From: Mariniflexile sp. TRM1-10
GTDB lineage: Bacteria > Bacteroidota > Bacteroidia > Flavobacteriales > Flavobacteriaceae
Length of the DNA: 64,000 nt
Assembly (NCBI RefSeq): GCF_003425985.1
Contig: NZ_CP022985.1
Span: forward strand, 4,138,001 to 4,202,000
Direction of reading: 5' to 3'
The notes beneath the pieces were generated by a model. The model was not told where the DNA came from, did no database searches, and saw only the letters and a program-made list of their open reading frames with translations. Below, piece after piece: positions 18,180 to 27,618 of the stretch (its first letter is position 1; each line of letters opens with the position of its first letter). Position numbers and translations under genes: made by a program.

Positions 18180-18632
18180 TTAAATCTTTTTTACCCGAAC
18201 CGCATTCATGCCTTTTTGTCCGCGTTCCAGTTCGTAAGATACCCGATCGTTTTCCTTAATAGGTTCCAATAGACCACTTACGTGCACGAAATATTTCTCT
18301 TGATTGATACTGTCAAGAATAAATCCGAAGCCTTTTGAGGTATCAAAAAATGACACTTTACCTTCTTTTCCTGTTGGTTCCTCTTCGCCTCTATCCTCTT
18401 TCTTTGGAATCCCCAGTTCAATACTTTCAGCATCTACCTTAACCTTTAAATTAGGGTCTGGTGGTGTATCGGTTAAATTACCATTATAATCTACATAAGC
18501 AAACTGAATACCTTGTGGGTTATCTTTTGCCTCTGCTTTACGAGCCTCTTTTTTCTTTTGCTTATCTTCTCGTTTTTTTAAGCGCTTCTTTTCTTTTTCA
18601 ATCTTATTAAAAGTTACTTGTGATTTTGCCAT
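18180..18632 (-). CDS. cold-shock-domain protein with basic N-terminal extension
   Basis: A 150-residue RNA/DNA-binding protein. The first ~50 residues are strongly charged (alternating K/E/R, probably a helix), and residues ~88-150 form a cold-shock domain with KGFGFI (RNP1-like) and YFVHVS (RNP2-like). The charged extension makes it about twice the length of a classic CspA. It begins 26 bp after the stop of the DEAD-box helicase gene on the same strand, a pairing that suggests joint action in RNA remodelling at low temperature. Confidence 0.88.
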   Translation of the reverse strand: MAKSQVTFNKIEKEKKRLKKREDKQKKKEARKAEAKDNPQGIQFAYVDYNGNLTDTPPDPNLKVKVDAESIELGIPKKEDRGEEEPTGKEGKVSFFDTSKGFGFILDSINQEKYFVHVSGLLEPIKENDRVSYELERGQKGMNAVRVKKI

Positions 18633-18658
18633 TGTTTATGTTAACGGGTTTAAATTAA

Positions 18659-19777
18659 TTATATGATTATTTCTTTTATTTGAATATTCAAAGCTTTTTG
18701 AATATCGTGTATTTTTTGTAATTCTCCAGGGATTATCAATGCTATGGAATACCCCTTTTTTCCTGCTCGTGCCGTTCTGCCACTGCGGTGTGTGTAATAT
18801 TCTAATTGTTCTGGAAGTTGGTGGTGAATAACAAATGATAAATTATCGACATCAATACCTCTTGCAGATACATCGGTAGAAATTAGAATCTGTAACGAAC
18901 CATTTTTAAAGGCACGCATGGCCTTGTCGCGTTCCTTTTGTTGCATATCGCCTTCCAATGCACCCACTGAAAAGCCTTCGTCTTGCAGTTTTTCGGTTAA
19001 ATCTTTAGTGCCCGCTTTTGTTCTGCAAAAAATAATACCACGTTCGCCCTTTCTTCTACCTAACAATGTTACTAAGATATTGAATTTTTCTTTAATATTT
19101 GTTGAAATATACTGATGGGTGATGTTGGCGTTTACCAAATCCTCTTTGTTTACTTCTACCCTAACCGCTTTTGGCGACATATAGGTTTTAATAATCCGCT
19201 GAATTTCCTCAGGCATCGTTGCAGAAAATAACCATGTTTGGCGTTGGCCTGTGTTGTATTTGAGTATTTTATTTAAATCTTCTTTAAAACCCATACTCAG
19301 CATGTCGTCAGCTTCATCCAACACCAGGGTTTTAACATGTTTGATGTTAACGCAGTCGCGTTCTATTAAATCCAATAAACGTCCCGGGGTTGCAATAACG
19401 ATATGGGTCGTTCTTCTTAAAGCTGAAATTTGTTTATCTATCTTTTCGCCACCGTAAACGCCCTCCGCAAATATGTTGTCTTCGGAATATTTAGTAAACT
19501 TAAAAAGCTGCTTCTTTATTTGCTGAACCAATTCGCGTGTCGGCGCTAATATCAACGCTTGCACATGGTTAACAGATGTGTCTATGTGATGCAGGATCGG
19601 TAAACCATACGCAGCCGTTTTACCTGTGCCAGTTTGTGCTAATCCTATAAAATCGGTTGGAGCTTCTAATAATACAGGGATGGCTTGTTCCTGTATATCG
19701 GTCGGAGTTTTAATATCTAATTCTTTAAGAGCTTTTATAAAGTCCTTTTGAACCCCTAAATCTGAAAATGTTGGCAT
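18659..19777 (-). CDS. DEAD-box RNA helicase
   Basis: A 372-residue RNA helicase containing the complete SF2 core and little else. Motifs in order: Q motif (TPTDIQEQAIP), I AQTGTGKT, Ia PTRELVQ, Ib TPGRLLD, II DEADDML, III SATMPEE, IV IIFCRTKAG, V STDVSARGIDV, VI HRSGRTARAG. It ends shortly after motif VI, so it lacks the RNA-binding C-terminal domain of DbpA or DeaD and most resembles RhlE-type minimal helicases. It forms a two-gene unit with the downstream cold-shock-domain protein. It is cytoplasmic and ATP-dependent, and unwinds structured RNA. Confidence 0.92.
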   Translation of the reverse strand: MPTFSDLGVQKDFIKALKELDIKTPTDIQEQAIPVLLEAPTDFIGLAQTGTGKTAAYGLPILHHIDTSVNHVQALILAPTRELVQQIKKQLFKFTKYSEDNIFAEGVYGGEKIDKQISALRRTTHIVIATPGRLLDLIERDCVNIKHVKTLVLDEADDMLSMGFKEDLNKILKYNTGQRQTWLFSATMPEEIQRIIKTYMSPKAVRVEVNKEDLVNANITHQYISTNIKEKFNILVTLLGRRKGERGIIFCRTKAGTKDLTEKLQDEGFSVGALEGDMQQKERDKAMRAFKNGSLQILISTDVSARGIDVDNLSFVIHHQLPEQLEYYTHRSGRTARAGKKGYSIALIIPGELQKIHDIQKALNIQIKEIII

Positions 19778-20278
19778 ACTTTTTTTTACGATTTTGCAAA
19801 GATACGCCTTATTTTAAGGATGGGGTAATTATATTGTGGTTATTATTGTTATGAAGTTGAGGAGTTGAGGAGTTTAGGAGCTGAGTAGTGCAGTAGTTGC
19901 GTTTAAAAAGATACTGTATATGTAAAATAATAAAAGAATCGAAAGCACTTTTAGCTATTTACACTTCCTTTTTGAGGAGTGAAGTAGTTTAAGAGGTGGG
20001 TAATTGAGCTATTATTATTTTCACTCCCATTTCAAACAAACTCTAAACTCATCACTCAAAAAACATCTAATCTTCCAGGGGATATTCATGAATGCTTTCA
20101 AAAATATCTTGTATAAAGTGCCTAGAGTGTCTAAAGTATTTAAAGTGCCTAAAGTTATGAGTTTAGAGTTATGAGTTGTTCGAGATGAACTCCTCCACTC
20201 CTAAACTCCTACACTACTAAACTCCTCCACTCCTAAACTACTTAACTACTTCACTACTAAACTCCTCAACTCCTATTT
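19778..20278. repeat. intergenic island of purine/pyrimidine-biased short repeats
   Basis: About 500 bp between two helicase genes. It contains GAGGAGTTGAGGAGTTTAGG-type repeats (19857-19900), the pyrimidine counterpart ACTCCTCCACTCCTAAACTC (20188-20275), and AAAGTGCCTAAAGT units (20117-20160). The two strand-opposite families could pair over several hundred bases. A short vestige of the downstream helicase's C-terminus lies at 20067-20111. Confidence 0.75.
20067..20111 (-). pseudogene. vestigial duplicate of the 3' end of the helicase gene at 20279
   Basis: Reading the minus strand, this stretch encodes IFESIHEYPLED followed by a TAG stop; the intact helicase ends VFESIHGYPPED with the same stop codon. 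Similarity covers about 14 codons and fades upstream. It looks like the remaining tail of a second gene copy or of a duplicated 3' segment. Confidence 0.65.
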
Positions 20279-21832
20279 CTAATCCTCCGGCGGGTACCCA
20301 TGAATACTTTCAAAAACAGCGTCGAAATTGGCACGTAAATACGAGTTTAGTTTTTTTCTGTAATCATCCTTCAGCCATTCAACAAAATTAAAAGTGCTTT
20401 TGCTAATGCATTTGGTGTAACGCTGAATTCTAAAATCAATATCATCCCCCAGCATTTTGGCCAAACCTAAAGCATCATACACATCTTCGCTATTTTCTAC
20501 ACAGATTTTGGCATGCTGCTCAATGGAACGCTCTAAAACCACTTTTGAAGTTTCACCATTTCTAATGGAATCCACATAGGTTTTTTGAATATCGAAATAC
20601 ACTTCCTTTGATTTTGAAAACTCGGCACGCAATTCATCGGGCATTTCATACCTAAAGTTGCTTTCAAGGTCTTCGTCACTCAATATGGAATCCAGATAAT
20701 AATTGGGCGATTTAAAGATGCGTTGCCAATCTAAATTGTCGCCCCAAGGACCGAAACGGTGAAAGTTGTTTCCTAAATCGATAACACTAAAGGTCTTTTT
20801 ATTTTTTAAGATACGGGAACCACGACCAATCATTTGGTAGTAAAGGGTTAACGATTTGGTCGCACGGTTTAAAATAATACTCTCTACCGTAGGTTCATCA
20901 AAACCAGTGGTTAAAATACTCACCGATGTTAATACCGCATCTGGTGTTTTCTTAAACCATTTAAGAATCATGGCGCGCTCTTTCTTGGTATTGGTATTGT
21001 CAAGATGCGCCACAGGATACCCTGCCCTTCTAAAGGTGTCGTAAACGTGTAAAGAGGTATTGATACCATTATTAAAAATCAGGGTCTTTTTACCCTTCGA
21101 ACGTTCTTCGTAAGCATGTAATAGTTTGGTAAGCATATCGTTATCGGTATACAGGTCTTCCGATGATTTAACTGTATAATCACCGTTCGCACCAACCACC
21201 AACGAGGTTAAACCCACGTTATAGGTAAACATTTCGGCCCGTGCCAAAAACCCGTTTTCAATAAGCGACTCGATACTTTCCCCAACAATCAACTCATCGT
21301 AATTATCGGTCATAGGTAATTCGATACTCGAACTTAAAGGTGTTGCGGTCACCCCTAAAATAAACGACTGACTGAAAAACTTAAATAGTTTGGTAAATGA
21401 ATTGTAATGTGCCTCATCAATGATAACCAAACCTATATCGGAAATATCCAGTTTATCGTCGTTTAGCCTATTGTTTAAGGTTTCAACCATAGCAACAAAG
21501 CAACTGTAATTGCCTTGGTCGCTTAAATCGGCTTTACTATCAATGACCTTATTTACAACTTCAAACTCGGTAAGCATGGTCGAAGTTTGCTTGCACAACT
21601 CGATACGGTGCGTCATGACCAACACCTTCTTTTTGTGGTGTTTAAGGTACTGTCTTACAATTTCTGAAAATATGACCGTTTTTCCCCCACCTGTCGGTAA
21701 TTGATATAGCAAATGGTAATCATCAGGAGATTCCTCAAAAGCTTTAAAAATTTTATTGATAGCGCCCCTTTGGTAGCTGTATAAATCTTTACCCGCTTTT
21801 CTTTCTTCTAATTCTGTTTTTGATATAGACAT
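20279..21832 (-). CDS. SF2 DEAD/DEAH-box helicase (type III restriction/UvrB-like)
   Basis: The ATG at 21832 gives 517 residues. The helicase core includes Walker A (LPTGGGKT), DEAH (IIDEAHYNS), and in the second RecA domain TTGFDEPTVES and QMIGRGSRIL (motif VI). A ~150-residue C-terminal region follows without a recognised nuclease or modification domain; it is rich in charged residues. Such stand-alone helicases of the type III-restriction/Rad25 branch are common, but their nucleic-acid substrate is not known. No methyltransferase or nuclease gene is adjacent, so a restriction or defence role is not supported. It is cytoplasmic. Confidence 0.85.
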   Translation of the reverse strand: MSISKTELEERKAGKDLYSYQRGAINKIFKAFEESPDDYHLLYQLPTGGGKTVIFSEIVRQYLKHHKKKVLVMTHRIELCKQTSTMLTEFEVVNKVIDSKADLSDQGNYSCFVAMVETLNNRLNDDKLDISDIGLVIIDEAHYNSFTKLFKFFSQSFILGVTATPLSSSIELPMTDNYDELIVGESIESLIENGFLARAEMFTYNVGLTSLVVGANGDYTVKSSEDLYTDNDMLTKLLHAYEERSKGKKTLIFNNGINTSLHVYDTFRRAGYPVAHLDNTNTKKERAMILKWFKKTPDAVLTSVSILTTGFDEPTVESIILNRATKSLTLYYQMIGRGSRILKNKKTFSVIDLGNNFHRFGPWGDNLDWQRIFKSPNYYLDSILSDEDLESNFRYEMPDELRAEFSKSKEVYFDIQKTYVDSIRNGETSKVVLERSIEQHAKICVENSEDVYDALGLAKMLGDDIDFRIQRYTKCISKSTFNFVEWLKDDYRKKLNSYLRANFDAVFESIHGYPPED

Positions 21833-22048
21833 CGTATCTCTTAATATAAGGCGTGCAAAAATAATACCTTTAAAGGGTTTATGACGCATGATTGCTATAA
21901 AATTTCAAATGAATTTTAACATTCCTTATTTTTTTAATTGATTTTTGTAACAAAACTTAATTTTTAACATCTAATGAAATAGTATTATCTTGTAAGAGAT
22001 ATATTATTATTAATTAACATCCTTATTTCTTAATCATAACTAGTTAAC

Positions 22049-24355
22049 ATGAAAACTACAATTTTTAAATTAAATGTTGCTTTAATGCTGTTTTTATGCA
22101 TGGTAACTCAAGTAAAAGCCCAAGACATTGTTGGATCGTGGGAAGGAAAATTATTGGTTCAAGGAACTGAAATCCCCCTGGTATTCGATGTGAAAAGTGA
22201 AAATGAAGGTTATAGCTCCCAAATGGACAGTCCAACCCAGGGCGCTATGGGCATCCCCATGGATGAAACGCTTTTTGACGATAATACATTAACCATTAAA
22301 TTTAACCAGGCAGGTATAAAATATGTCGGTATTTTAAAAGAAGCTACCATTACAGGAACATTTTATCAAGGTGGCGCCGAATTTCCATTATCCCTATCAA
22401 AAACAGTAAAAACAGTGCCAGGCAATCCCTCACTCCCAACTTCTGAAGCCGAATTAGAAAAATTATCAAATTGGAATCCTACAAATTATAAATATGCTGT
22501 TGAAGATTATTTTGCTAGACCAAAAGCAAGATCCTTTAGTTTTTCTCCTAATGGAACCTATTTATCTTATAGAGAGAAAGACGAAAATGCAAAAAACCAT
22601 GTATACGTAAAAAACCTTGAAACTAATGAGGTTAAAAGAGTTATTGAAGAAAAAGAAGAACTTATACGTGGCTTTGGCTGGGCCAACGACAATAGATTAA
22701 TATACGTCATGGATAAAGGCGGCAACGAGAATTATCATCTATTTGCTGTAGATATTGATGGAACCAACCAAAAAGAACTCACGCCTTATGAGGGTGTTAA
22801 GGTTGAAATATTGGAAGGTTTAAAAGAGGATAAAGATCATATGATTATTTCTATGAATAAAAATAACCCTCAAATATTCGAGCCTTACAAAATCAATATC
22901 ATAACCGGGGATCTTGTGCAATTATATAAAAACGAAGATCCTGCAAATCCCATAAATGGTTACGAATTTGATAAAGATGGTAAACTACGAGGTTTTTCCA
23001 AAATGCGTAACGGGGTAAATGTAGACCTGTATTACACAATAGATGGAGAAAATTATGAGGTAAAAAAACAATTGAATTGGAAGGATAATTTTAGCATTTC
23101 ATCTTTCAACTATGCATCTAAAAATCCGCATGAAGCCTATGTTATTTCAAATTTGGATAGCGATAAAACCCAAATTTATTTGTATGATCTTAAAGAGGAT
23201 AAGGCTATTAAAAAATTATTTTCAAATGATGATTATGATGTTTCGGGAATGAGTTTATCTAGAAACAGAAATTATGAATTGGATTATTTTGTTTACGAAG
23301 GAGAAAAAAGAGTGGTGGTACCTGTAAGCGATTATTATAAAAAACTTCACAAGAAAATAACCACTAAATTCCCTAACTACAACTATTCCATTGCTGATGT
23401 TACCGATGACGAAAGTAAATATTTAATTTTCATTCAAAGTGATAAATTATACGGCACTTATTATTCATACGATGTAAAAAAAGGGGAATTCAAATTGCTG
23501 TACAATTTAATGCCAAATCTTATTGAAAAAGATATGGCAGAAATGCGTCCAATTACCTTTAAAAGTAGAGATGGAAAAACAATTCATGGTTACATAACAT
23601 TGCCAAAAGAAGCACTTAACGGCAAAAAAGTTCCTGTAATTGTAAATCCACATGGAGGTCCTCAAGGTATTAGGGATTCTTGGGGTTTTAACCCAGAAGC
23701 TCAATTGTTTGCGAGCCGTGGGTATGCAACACTTCAAGTTAATTTTAGAATCTCCGGTGGTTACGGAAAAGCTTTTTTAGAATCAGGCTTCAAGCAAATA
23801 GGCAGAAAAGCGATGGATGATGTTGAAGATGGTTTAAAATACGTAGCTGAACAAGGTTGGGTAGATAAAAACAACGCCGCTATTTATGGTGGTAGTCACG
23901 GTGGTTATGCCGTATTGCGTGGTTTAACAAAAACACCCGATTTATATGCATGCGGTGTAGATTATGTGGGAGTTTCAAATATCTTTACTTTTTTTAATTC
24001 GTTTCCAGAATATTGGAAACCTTACACTGAGATTGTAAAAGAAATATGGTACGATTCTGATATTCCAGAGGAAAAAGTTATTATGGAAGAAGTGTCTCCT
24101 GTGTTTCACGTTGATAAAATTAAAAAACCGCTGTTTGTAGTTCAAGGTGCTAACGATCCTCGAGTAAACATCGATGAGTCCGATCAAATTGTGAGCAGTT
24201 TGCGTGAAAAAGGGTTTGATGTGCCTTACATGGTAAGATACGATGAAGGCCATGGATTTGCTAAAGAAGAAAACTCGATTGCTTTATATAAAACCATGAT
24301 GGGATTTTTTGCCAAACATTTAAAACCAGAGATAAAGCAACCTATAAAAAAATAA
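22049..24355 (+). CDS. secreted S9-family prolyl-oligopeptidase-like peptidase
   Basis: A 768-residue exported peptidase with a signal peptide (1-24, ending VKAQ), an N-terminal beta-sandwich (~27-130), a beta-propeller (~150-480) and an alpha/beta-hydrolase C-terminal domain. The catalytic triad is visible: S616 in GGSHGG, D703 in GANDPRVN and H735 in EGHGF; NPHGGPQG supplies the oxyanion region. Members cleave short peptides in the periplasm. The gene is monocistronic and followed by a strong terminator. Confidence 0.92.
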   Translation: MKTTIFKLNVALMLFLCMVTQVKAQDIVGSWEGKLLVQGTEIPLVFDVKSENEGYSSQMDSPTQGAMGIPMDETLFDDNTLTIKFNQAGIKYVGILKEATITGTFYQGGAEFPLSLSKTVKTVPGNPSLPTSEAELEKLSNWNPTNYKYAVEDYFARPKARSFSFSPNGTYLSYREKDENAKNHVYVKNLETNEVKRVIEEKEELIRGFGWANDNRLIYVMDKGGNENYHLFAVDIDGTNQKELTPYEGVKVEILEGLKEDKDHMIISMNKNNPQIFEPYKINIITGDLVQLYKNEDPANPINGYEFDKDGKLRGFSKMRNGVNVDLYYTIDGENYEVKKQLNWKDNFSISSFNYASKNPHEAYVISNLDSDKTQIYLYDLKEDKAIKKLFSNDDYDVSGMSLSRNRNYELDYFVYEGEKRVVVPVSDYYKKLHKKITTKFPNYNYSIADVTDDESKYLIFIQSDKLYGTYYSYDVKKGEFKLLYNLMPNLIEKDMAEMRPITFKSRDGKTIHGYITLPKEALNGKKVPVIVNPHGGPQGIRDSWGFNPEAQLFASRGYATLQVNFRISGGYGKAFLESGFKQIGRKAMDDVEDGLKYVAEQGWVDKNNAAIYGGSHGGYAVLRGLTKTPDLYACGVDYVGVSNIFTFFNSFPEYWKPYTEIVKEIWYDSDIPEEKVIMEEVSPVFHVDKIKKPLFVVQGANDPRVNIDESDQIVSSLREKGFDVPYMVRYDEGHGFAKEENSIALYKTMMGFFAKHLKPEIKQPIKK

Positions 24356-24374
24356 ATAACGCCTTTTATTTAGT

Positions 24375-24415
24375 AAAGCCTTTTGGAATTAGATCCAAAA
24401 GGCTTTCTCTTTTTT
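24375..24415 (+). terminator. intrinsic terminator after the S9 peptidase
   Basis: A perfect 12-bp stem, AAAGCCTTTTGG (24375-24386) with CCAAAAGGCTTT (24395-24406), has an 8-base loop and is followed by CTCTTTTTT. Confidence 0.92.
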
Positions 24416-24434
24416 ATTAGTTAAAACTAATTGA

Positions 24435-24442
24435 TACATTTG
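24435..24442 (+). promoter_or_regulatory. Bacteroidota-type -7 promoter box TACATTTG
   Basis: TACATTTG fits the TAnnTTTG consensus and lies 21 bp before the chosen ATG at 24464. No clear TTG -33 box is visible at the usual distance, so only the -7 half is supported. If used, transcription would start just upstream of the ATG, which also argues against the earlier TTG start at 24431. Confidence 0.5.
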
Positions 24443-24463
24443 CCATCTGTAATTTTTCAAACT

Positions 24464-25477
24464 ATGCAAATCAACGATAAATCTGAAGCAAAAGAATATT
24501 TAGCCGATTCACAACGCTATGAAACCATGACCTACAATAGAGCCGGAAAAAGCGGCGTGCTTTTACCTGCCCTATCACTTGGATTATGGCATAATTTCGG
24601 ATTTGTTGATAGCATCCAAAATGGCAGAGCGATCTTAAGATGTGCTTTCGATTTGGGGATTACCCATTTTGATTTGGCAAATAATTATGGCCCTCCGTAT
24701 GGTTCTGCGGAAGAAAATTTTGGAACCATCTTTAAAAAAGATTTCAAAAGTTATAGAGATGAATTGTTTATAGCCAGCAAAGCAGGTTACGATATGTGGC
24801 CCGGACCTTATGGTAATTGGGGTTCCAGAAAATATTTAATATCGAGCTTGGACCAAAGCCTGAAACGTATGGGCTTGGACTATGTAGATATTTTTTACCA
24901 CCACAGACCAGACCCTAATACACCTTTAGAAGAAACCATGGGTGCGTTGGCAGATATAGTACATCAAGGAAAAGCCTTATATGTGGGTATTTCCAATTAC
25001 CAACCTAAAGACACCCAAGAAGCTGCCGCTATTTTAAAGCGTTTAAATGTGCCGTTTATACTCCACCAGGCTCGCTATTCGATGTTTGATAGATGGGTTG
25101 AAGATGGTCTTTTAAATACTTTGGAACAAAATGGTGTAGGATGCATCGCCTTTTCACCATTGGCGCAAGGCATGCTTACCGATAAATATTTAAAAGGCAT
25201 ACCCACAGATTCCAGAGCCGCTAGGAATTTAACCTATTTGAATATCGATACCGTAACCAGTAACTTGGAGAAAGTACAGCTTTTGGATGCTATCGCACAA
25301 GAGCGAGGTCAAAAACTATCACAAATGGCTATTGCTTGGATTTTAAGACAGCCACAGGTTGCATCGGTTTTAATTGGAGCCAGTTCTGCCAATCAATTAA
25401 AAGAAAATGTAAAAGTGTTGGACAACTTGAGTTTTACCGAGGATGAATTGCGGTTGATTGATAAGATAGTTTCTTAA
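24464..25477 (+). CDS. aldo/keto reductase (YghZ / glyceraldehyde-3-phosphate reductase-like)
   Basis: The ATG at 24464 gives 337 residues. The family tetrad is visible: D and Y within FDLANNYGPPYGSAEENFG, K in IASKAGYDMWPGPYGNWGS, and H in IFYHHRPDPNTPLEETMGAL; the GPYG-GSRKYL stretch is diagnostic of the YghZ/Gpr subgroup. The C-terminus carries the NADPH-binding LIGASSANQLKENV. Members reduce L-glyceraldehyde 3-phosphate and methylglyoxal-like aldehydes. It is cytoplasmic and has its own promoter after a terminator; a copy of element B follows. Confidence 0.9.
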   Translation: MQINDKSEAKEYLADSQRYETMTYNRAGKSGVLLPALSLGLWHNFGFVDSIQNGRAILRCAFDLGITHFDLANNYGPPYGSAEENFGTIFKKDFKSYRDELFIASKAGYDMWPGPYGNWGSRKYLISSLDQSLKRMGLDYVDIFYHHRPDPNTPLEETMGALADIVHQGKALYVGISNYQPKDTQEAAAILKRLNVPFILHQARYSMFDRWVEDGLLNTLEQNGVGCIAFSPLAQGMLTDKYLKGIPTDSRAARNLTYLNIDTVTSNLEKVQLLDAIAQERGQKLSQMAIAWILRQPQVASVLIGASSANQLKENVKVLDNLSFTEDELRLIDKIVS

Positions 25478-25500
25478 GAAGTTATTTAGAAGTAAATATA

Positions 25501-25609
25501 TTGAGCATTATCGAAAACGAAAATATATTTTTTATTTGAAGAAAAAGCGCAGCTTGCTAAATGCTTTGGCAATCTGACTAATAAGGTTTTCGACTGCGCT
25601 CAAACTGAC
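25501..25609. repeat. element B, copy 1
   Basis: Begins TTGAGCATTATCGAAAACGA, includes AAGCGCAGCTTGC and ends GGTTTTCGACTGCGCTCAAA plus CTGAC; the outer ends are inverted versions of each other. It matches the copy nested inside element A at 35744-35860. It occupies the gap between convergent genes. Confidence 0.75.
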
Positions 25610-25630
25610 ATTACAGTTTACTTTTTAGCT

Positions 25631-26311
25631 TCATTCCTTCACAATAATAATGGTAGCTTTTACACCGGTAGCAAGATTCCAGCGGTTTGCCGAAACCAAA
25701 TTACCCATATCATCAACCACTTTAAATTCTGCGGTGTTTGGTCCAGATTCTCCTTGGTTTAAGGCTAAAAAGTCTATTTTATTAAAGCCTTTTTGTAAAT
25801 CGAGTTTAAAGCCACTAAAGCCTCCGTTTAAAAAGACCCTAGCTTGTACCACATCGTCATTGACTAATACCTGTATTAAATCGCCATCTACATAGCCGTG
25901 ATCACGGTATGCAACATTAACAAATTTTGCTTTACTTTTAAAATCACCAAAGTATTGGTCGGTTAAACTACCGTTACGTTGTTCGACTTCTTCAGGACTT
26001 AACTTGGTGTTTGCTAACTGTTCATCCAGTTGCTTTTGGTAAAGTTCGCCAGGATTCCCGAATTTCTCGCCAAACAATGAAAACTCTTTTTTAGGTGTTT
26101 CCATGCCCGTTGATAAATTGGGTACATTTAAACTCCCAAAAGTCGTATTGTTTGTGGTATTGGGTTGTGAAGGCGCTATTTTAGGGGTGTCATCGGTTTC
26201 CTTTTTACTTTCAACCGCAGGAATAGCTGTAGATTTATTTTTACTATCTATTTGGGCGTTAGCAAAAAACGTGGCCGTTAATAACATAAAAAATGATAAA
26301 AATAACTTCAT
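25631..26311 (-). CDS. secreted protein of unknown function
   Basis: A 226-residue exported protein with a signal peptide (1-19, ending FANA). Residues ~25-90 are a low-complexity linker rich in T, P, N and K; the C-terminal ~100 residues look like a small beta-sandwich (YVDGDLIQVLVNDDVVQARV, LDLQKGFNKIDFLALNQG, NRWNLATGVKATIIIVKE). No T9SS tail or lipobox is present, so it is periplasmic or released by another route. I do not recognise a named family; homologous stand-alone proteins occur in Flavobacteriaceae. Confidence 0.75.
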   Translation of the reverse strand: MKLFLSFFMLLTATFFANAQIDSKNKSTAIPAVESKKETDDTPKIAPSQPNTTNNTTFGSLNVPNLSTGMETPKKEFSLFGEKFGNPGELYQKQLDEQLANTKLSPEEVEQRNGSLTDQYFGDFKSKAKFVNVAYRDHGYVDGDLIQVLVNDDVVQARVFLNGGFSGFKLDLQKGFNKIDFLALNQGESGPNTAEFKVVDDMGNLVSANRWNLATGVKATIIIVKE

Positions 26312-26756
26312 CAGTTTTATAAAATAGTTTTGGGTTTATACTAATTAATGGCTTAATTATTTATCAAAGATATTTTTTTATCTTAAAAACACCTTTATAT
26401 GCCACTATATTTTACAATCATTTAACAAAAACCGTTCCGTTCTCTATTGTTTATTTTTTATTGATTATTGTTTATTGCCCACTAACGTATGACTACGGCT
26501 AGGCTCGGCTTTGTGACGGCAAGAGGAAGCGTACTTTCTTGTCTATCTCTCTATCCTCCTATTTTTTATTATCTATTGTCTATCTATATTTGATTAAATA
26601 AACAAAAAGCCAACTAAAACCTACAATTATAAAAAGAATTTATCTTATCGAACGTCTTCTCTTTTAAAACTAATTACTTTAAAAAATCACCTGTAATATC
26701 TGGAGTGATTGAGATTAAAAAAACTTGTTTATATTAGCTTTCATTAAATGCCCTGA
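26312..26756. other. 445-bp intergenic region upstream of the AraC-type gene
   Basis: AT-rich divergent promoter region between the secreted protein and the regulator. Repeats of TATTGTTTATTTTTTATTG and TCTATTGTCTATCTA occur at 26440-26590. An isolated GC-richer stretch (ACTACGGCTAGGCTCGGCTT, then GTGACGGCAAGAGGAAGCG) lies at 26491-26530 and is unexplained. No ORF stands out. Confidence 0.6.
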
Positions 26757-27317
26757 ATGAAATTATATATTAAATACATGGTTAGTAATCGCTGCAAGAT
26801 GATAGTGAAAGAGAAGTTAAAAGCCCTCGGTTTGAATTATGTAACAGTAGATCTAGGGGAAGTGAATATTCTAGAGGAGATATCTGACAGGCAGCGAGAG
26901 CAACTAAAATCTTTGTTATTGAAATCAGGGCTTTTATTAATGGATGACAAGCGAGCCATGCTTATTGAAAAAATAAAAAATGTAATCATTACAATGATTC
27001 ATCATTCAGATGAAATTCTAAAAATTAAATTCTCCAATTACCTAAGTGAAAAACTGGATTACAATTACACGTATCTCGCTAATACTTTTTCAGAAAATCA
27101 AGGAATCACTATCGAACAATTCATTCTCCTCCATAAAATTGAAAGGGTCAAAGAACTGATTATCTATGACGAGCTAAACCTTACTGAAATTTCCCAGAAG
27201 CTCAATTATAGCAGTGTGGGTGCTCTTTCTAATCAGTTCAAAAAAGTAACCGGGCTTACTCCTAGTTTTTACAAAAAACTAAAAGAAAAACGCAAGGAAA
27301 ATATTGAAGACCTTTAA
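26757..27317 (+). CDS. AraC-type helix-turn-helix regulator (sensorless)
   Basis: A 186-residue regulator whose last ~90 residues carry the AraC/XylS double helix-turn-helix: ANTFSENQGITIEQFILLHK, then LTEISQKLNYSSVGALSNQF followed by KKVTGLTPS. The ~90-residue N-terminal part has a conserved MKLYIKYMVSNRCKM start and a VDLGEVNILEEIS stretch but is not an arabinose-type cupin. Bacteroidota genomes carry a family with this short architecture. It lies upstream of, and in the same direction as, the ice-binding and OmpA genes, so it is a plausible regulator of them, though the 301-bp gap implies a separate promoter. Confidence 0.85.
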   Translation: MKLYIKYMVSNRCKMIVKEKLKALGLNYVTVDLGEVNILEEISDRQREQLKSLLLKSGLLLMDDKRAMLIEKIKNVIITMIHHSDEILKIKFSNYLSEKLDYNYTYLANTFSENQGITIEQFILLHKIERVKELIIYDELNLTEISQKLNYSSVGALSNQFKKVTGLTPSFYKKLKEKRKENIEDL

Positions 27318-27618
27318 TATTCTATCAGTTCACTTAGTAATCGATACAGTAGTTTTTTTTACTGTTTTCCTCTTTCTACCACTTCATTCCACTCAAAATA
27401 ATTCGTTTAAGGTATTATCACCATACATGATGTATGAAGATAGACACCGTACATATAACAATGCGTTATAGGATCTCCAGTCATATTAAATGTATGAATA
27501 TTGCAATCTTTACTTTTAATTATGTAACTCTTTTACTGTTTTAAAAAATCACCTTTGCCCCATAAATAACCCCAAGCCTATTCCGTTTACTACGGATGCT
27601 TTTAAATCCCATTAATAA
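27318..27618. other. 301-bp intergenic region before the ice-binding gene
   Basis: No gene. It holds the likely promoter and operator of the ice-binding/OmpA pair. A near-palindrome CATACATGATGTATG (27422-27436) could be a regulator site. A CACCTTTG octamer at 27550-27557 partly resembles a -7 box. Confidence 0.4.

Noticed and set aside
20279..21832. Helicase as part of a restriction or defence system
   Set aside because: No methyltransferase, nuclease or other defence gene is adjacent.
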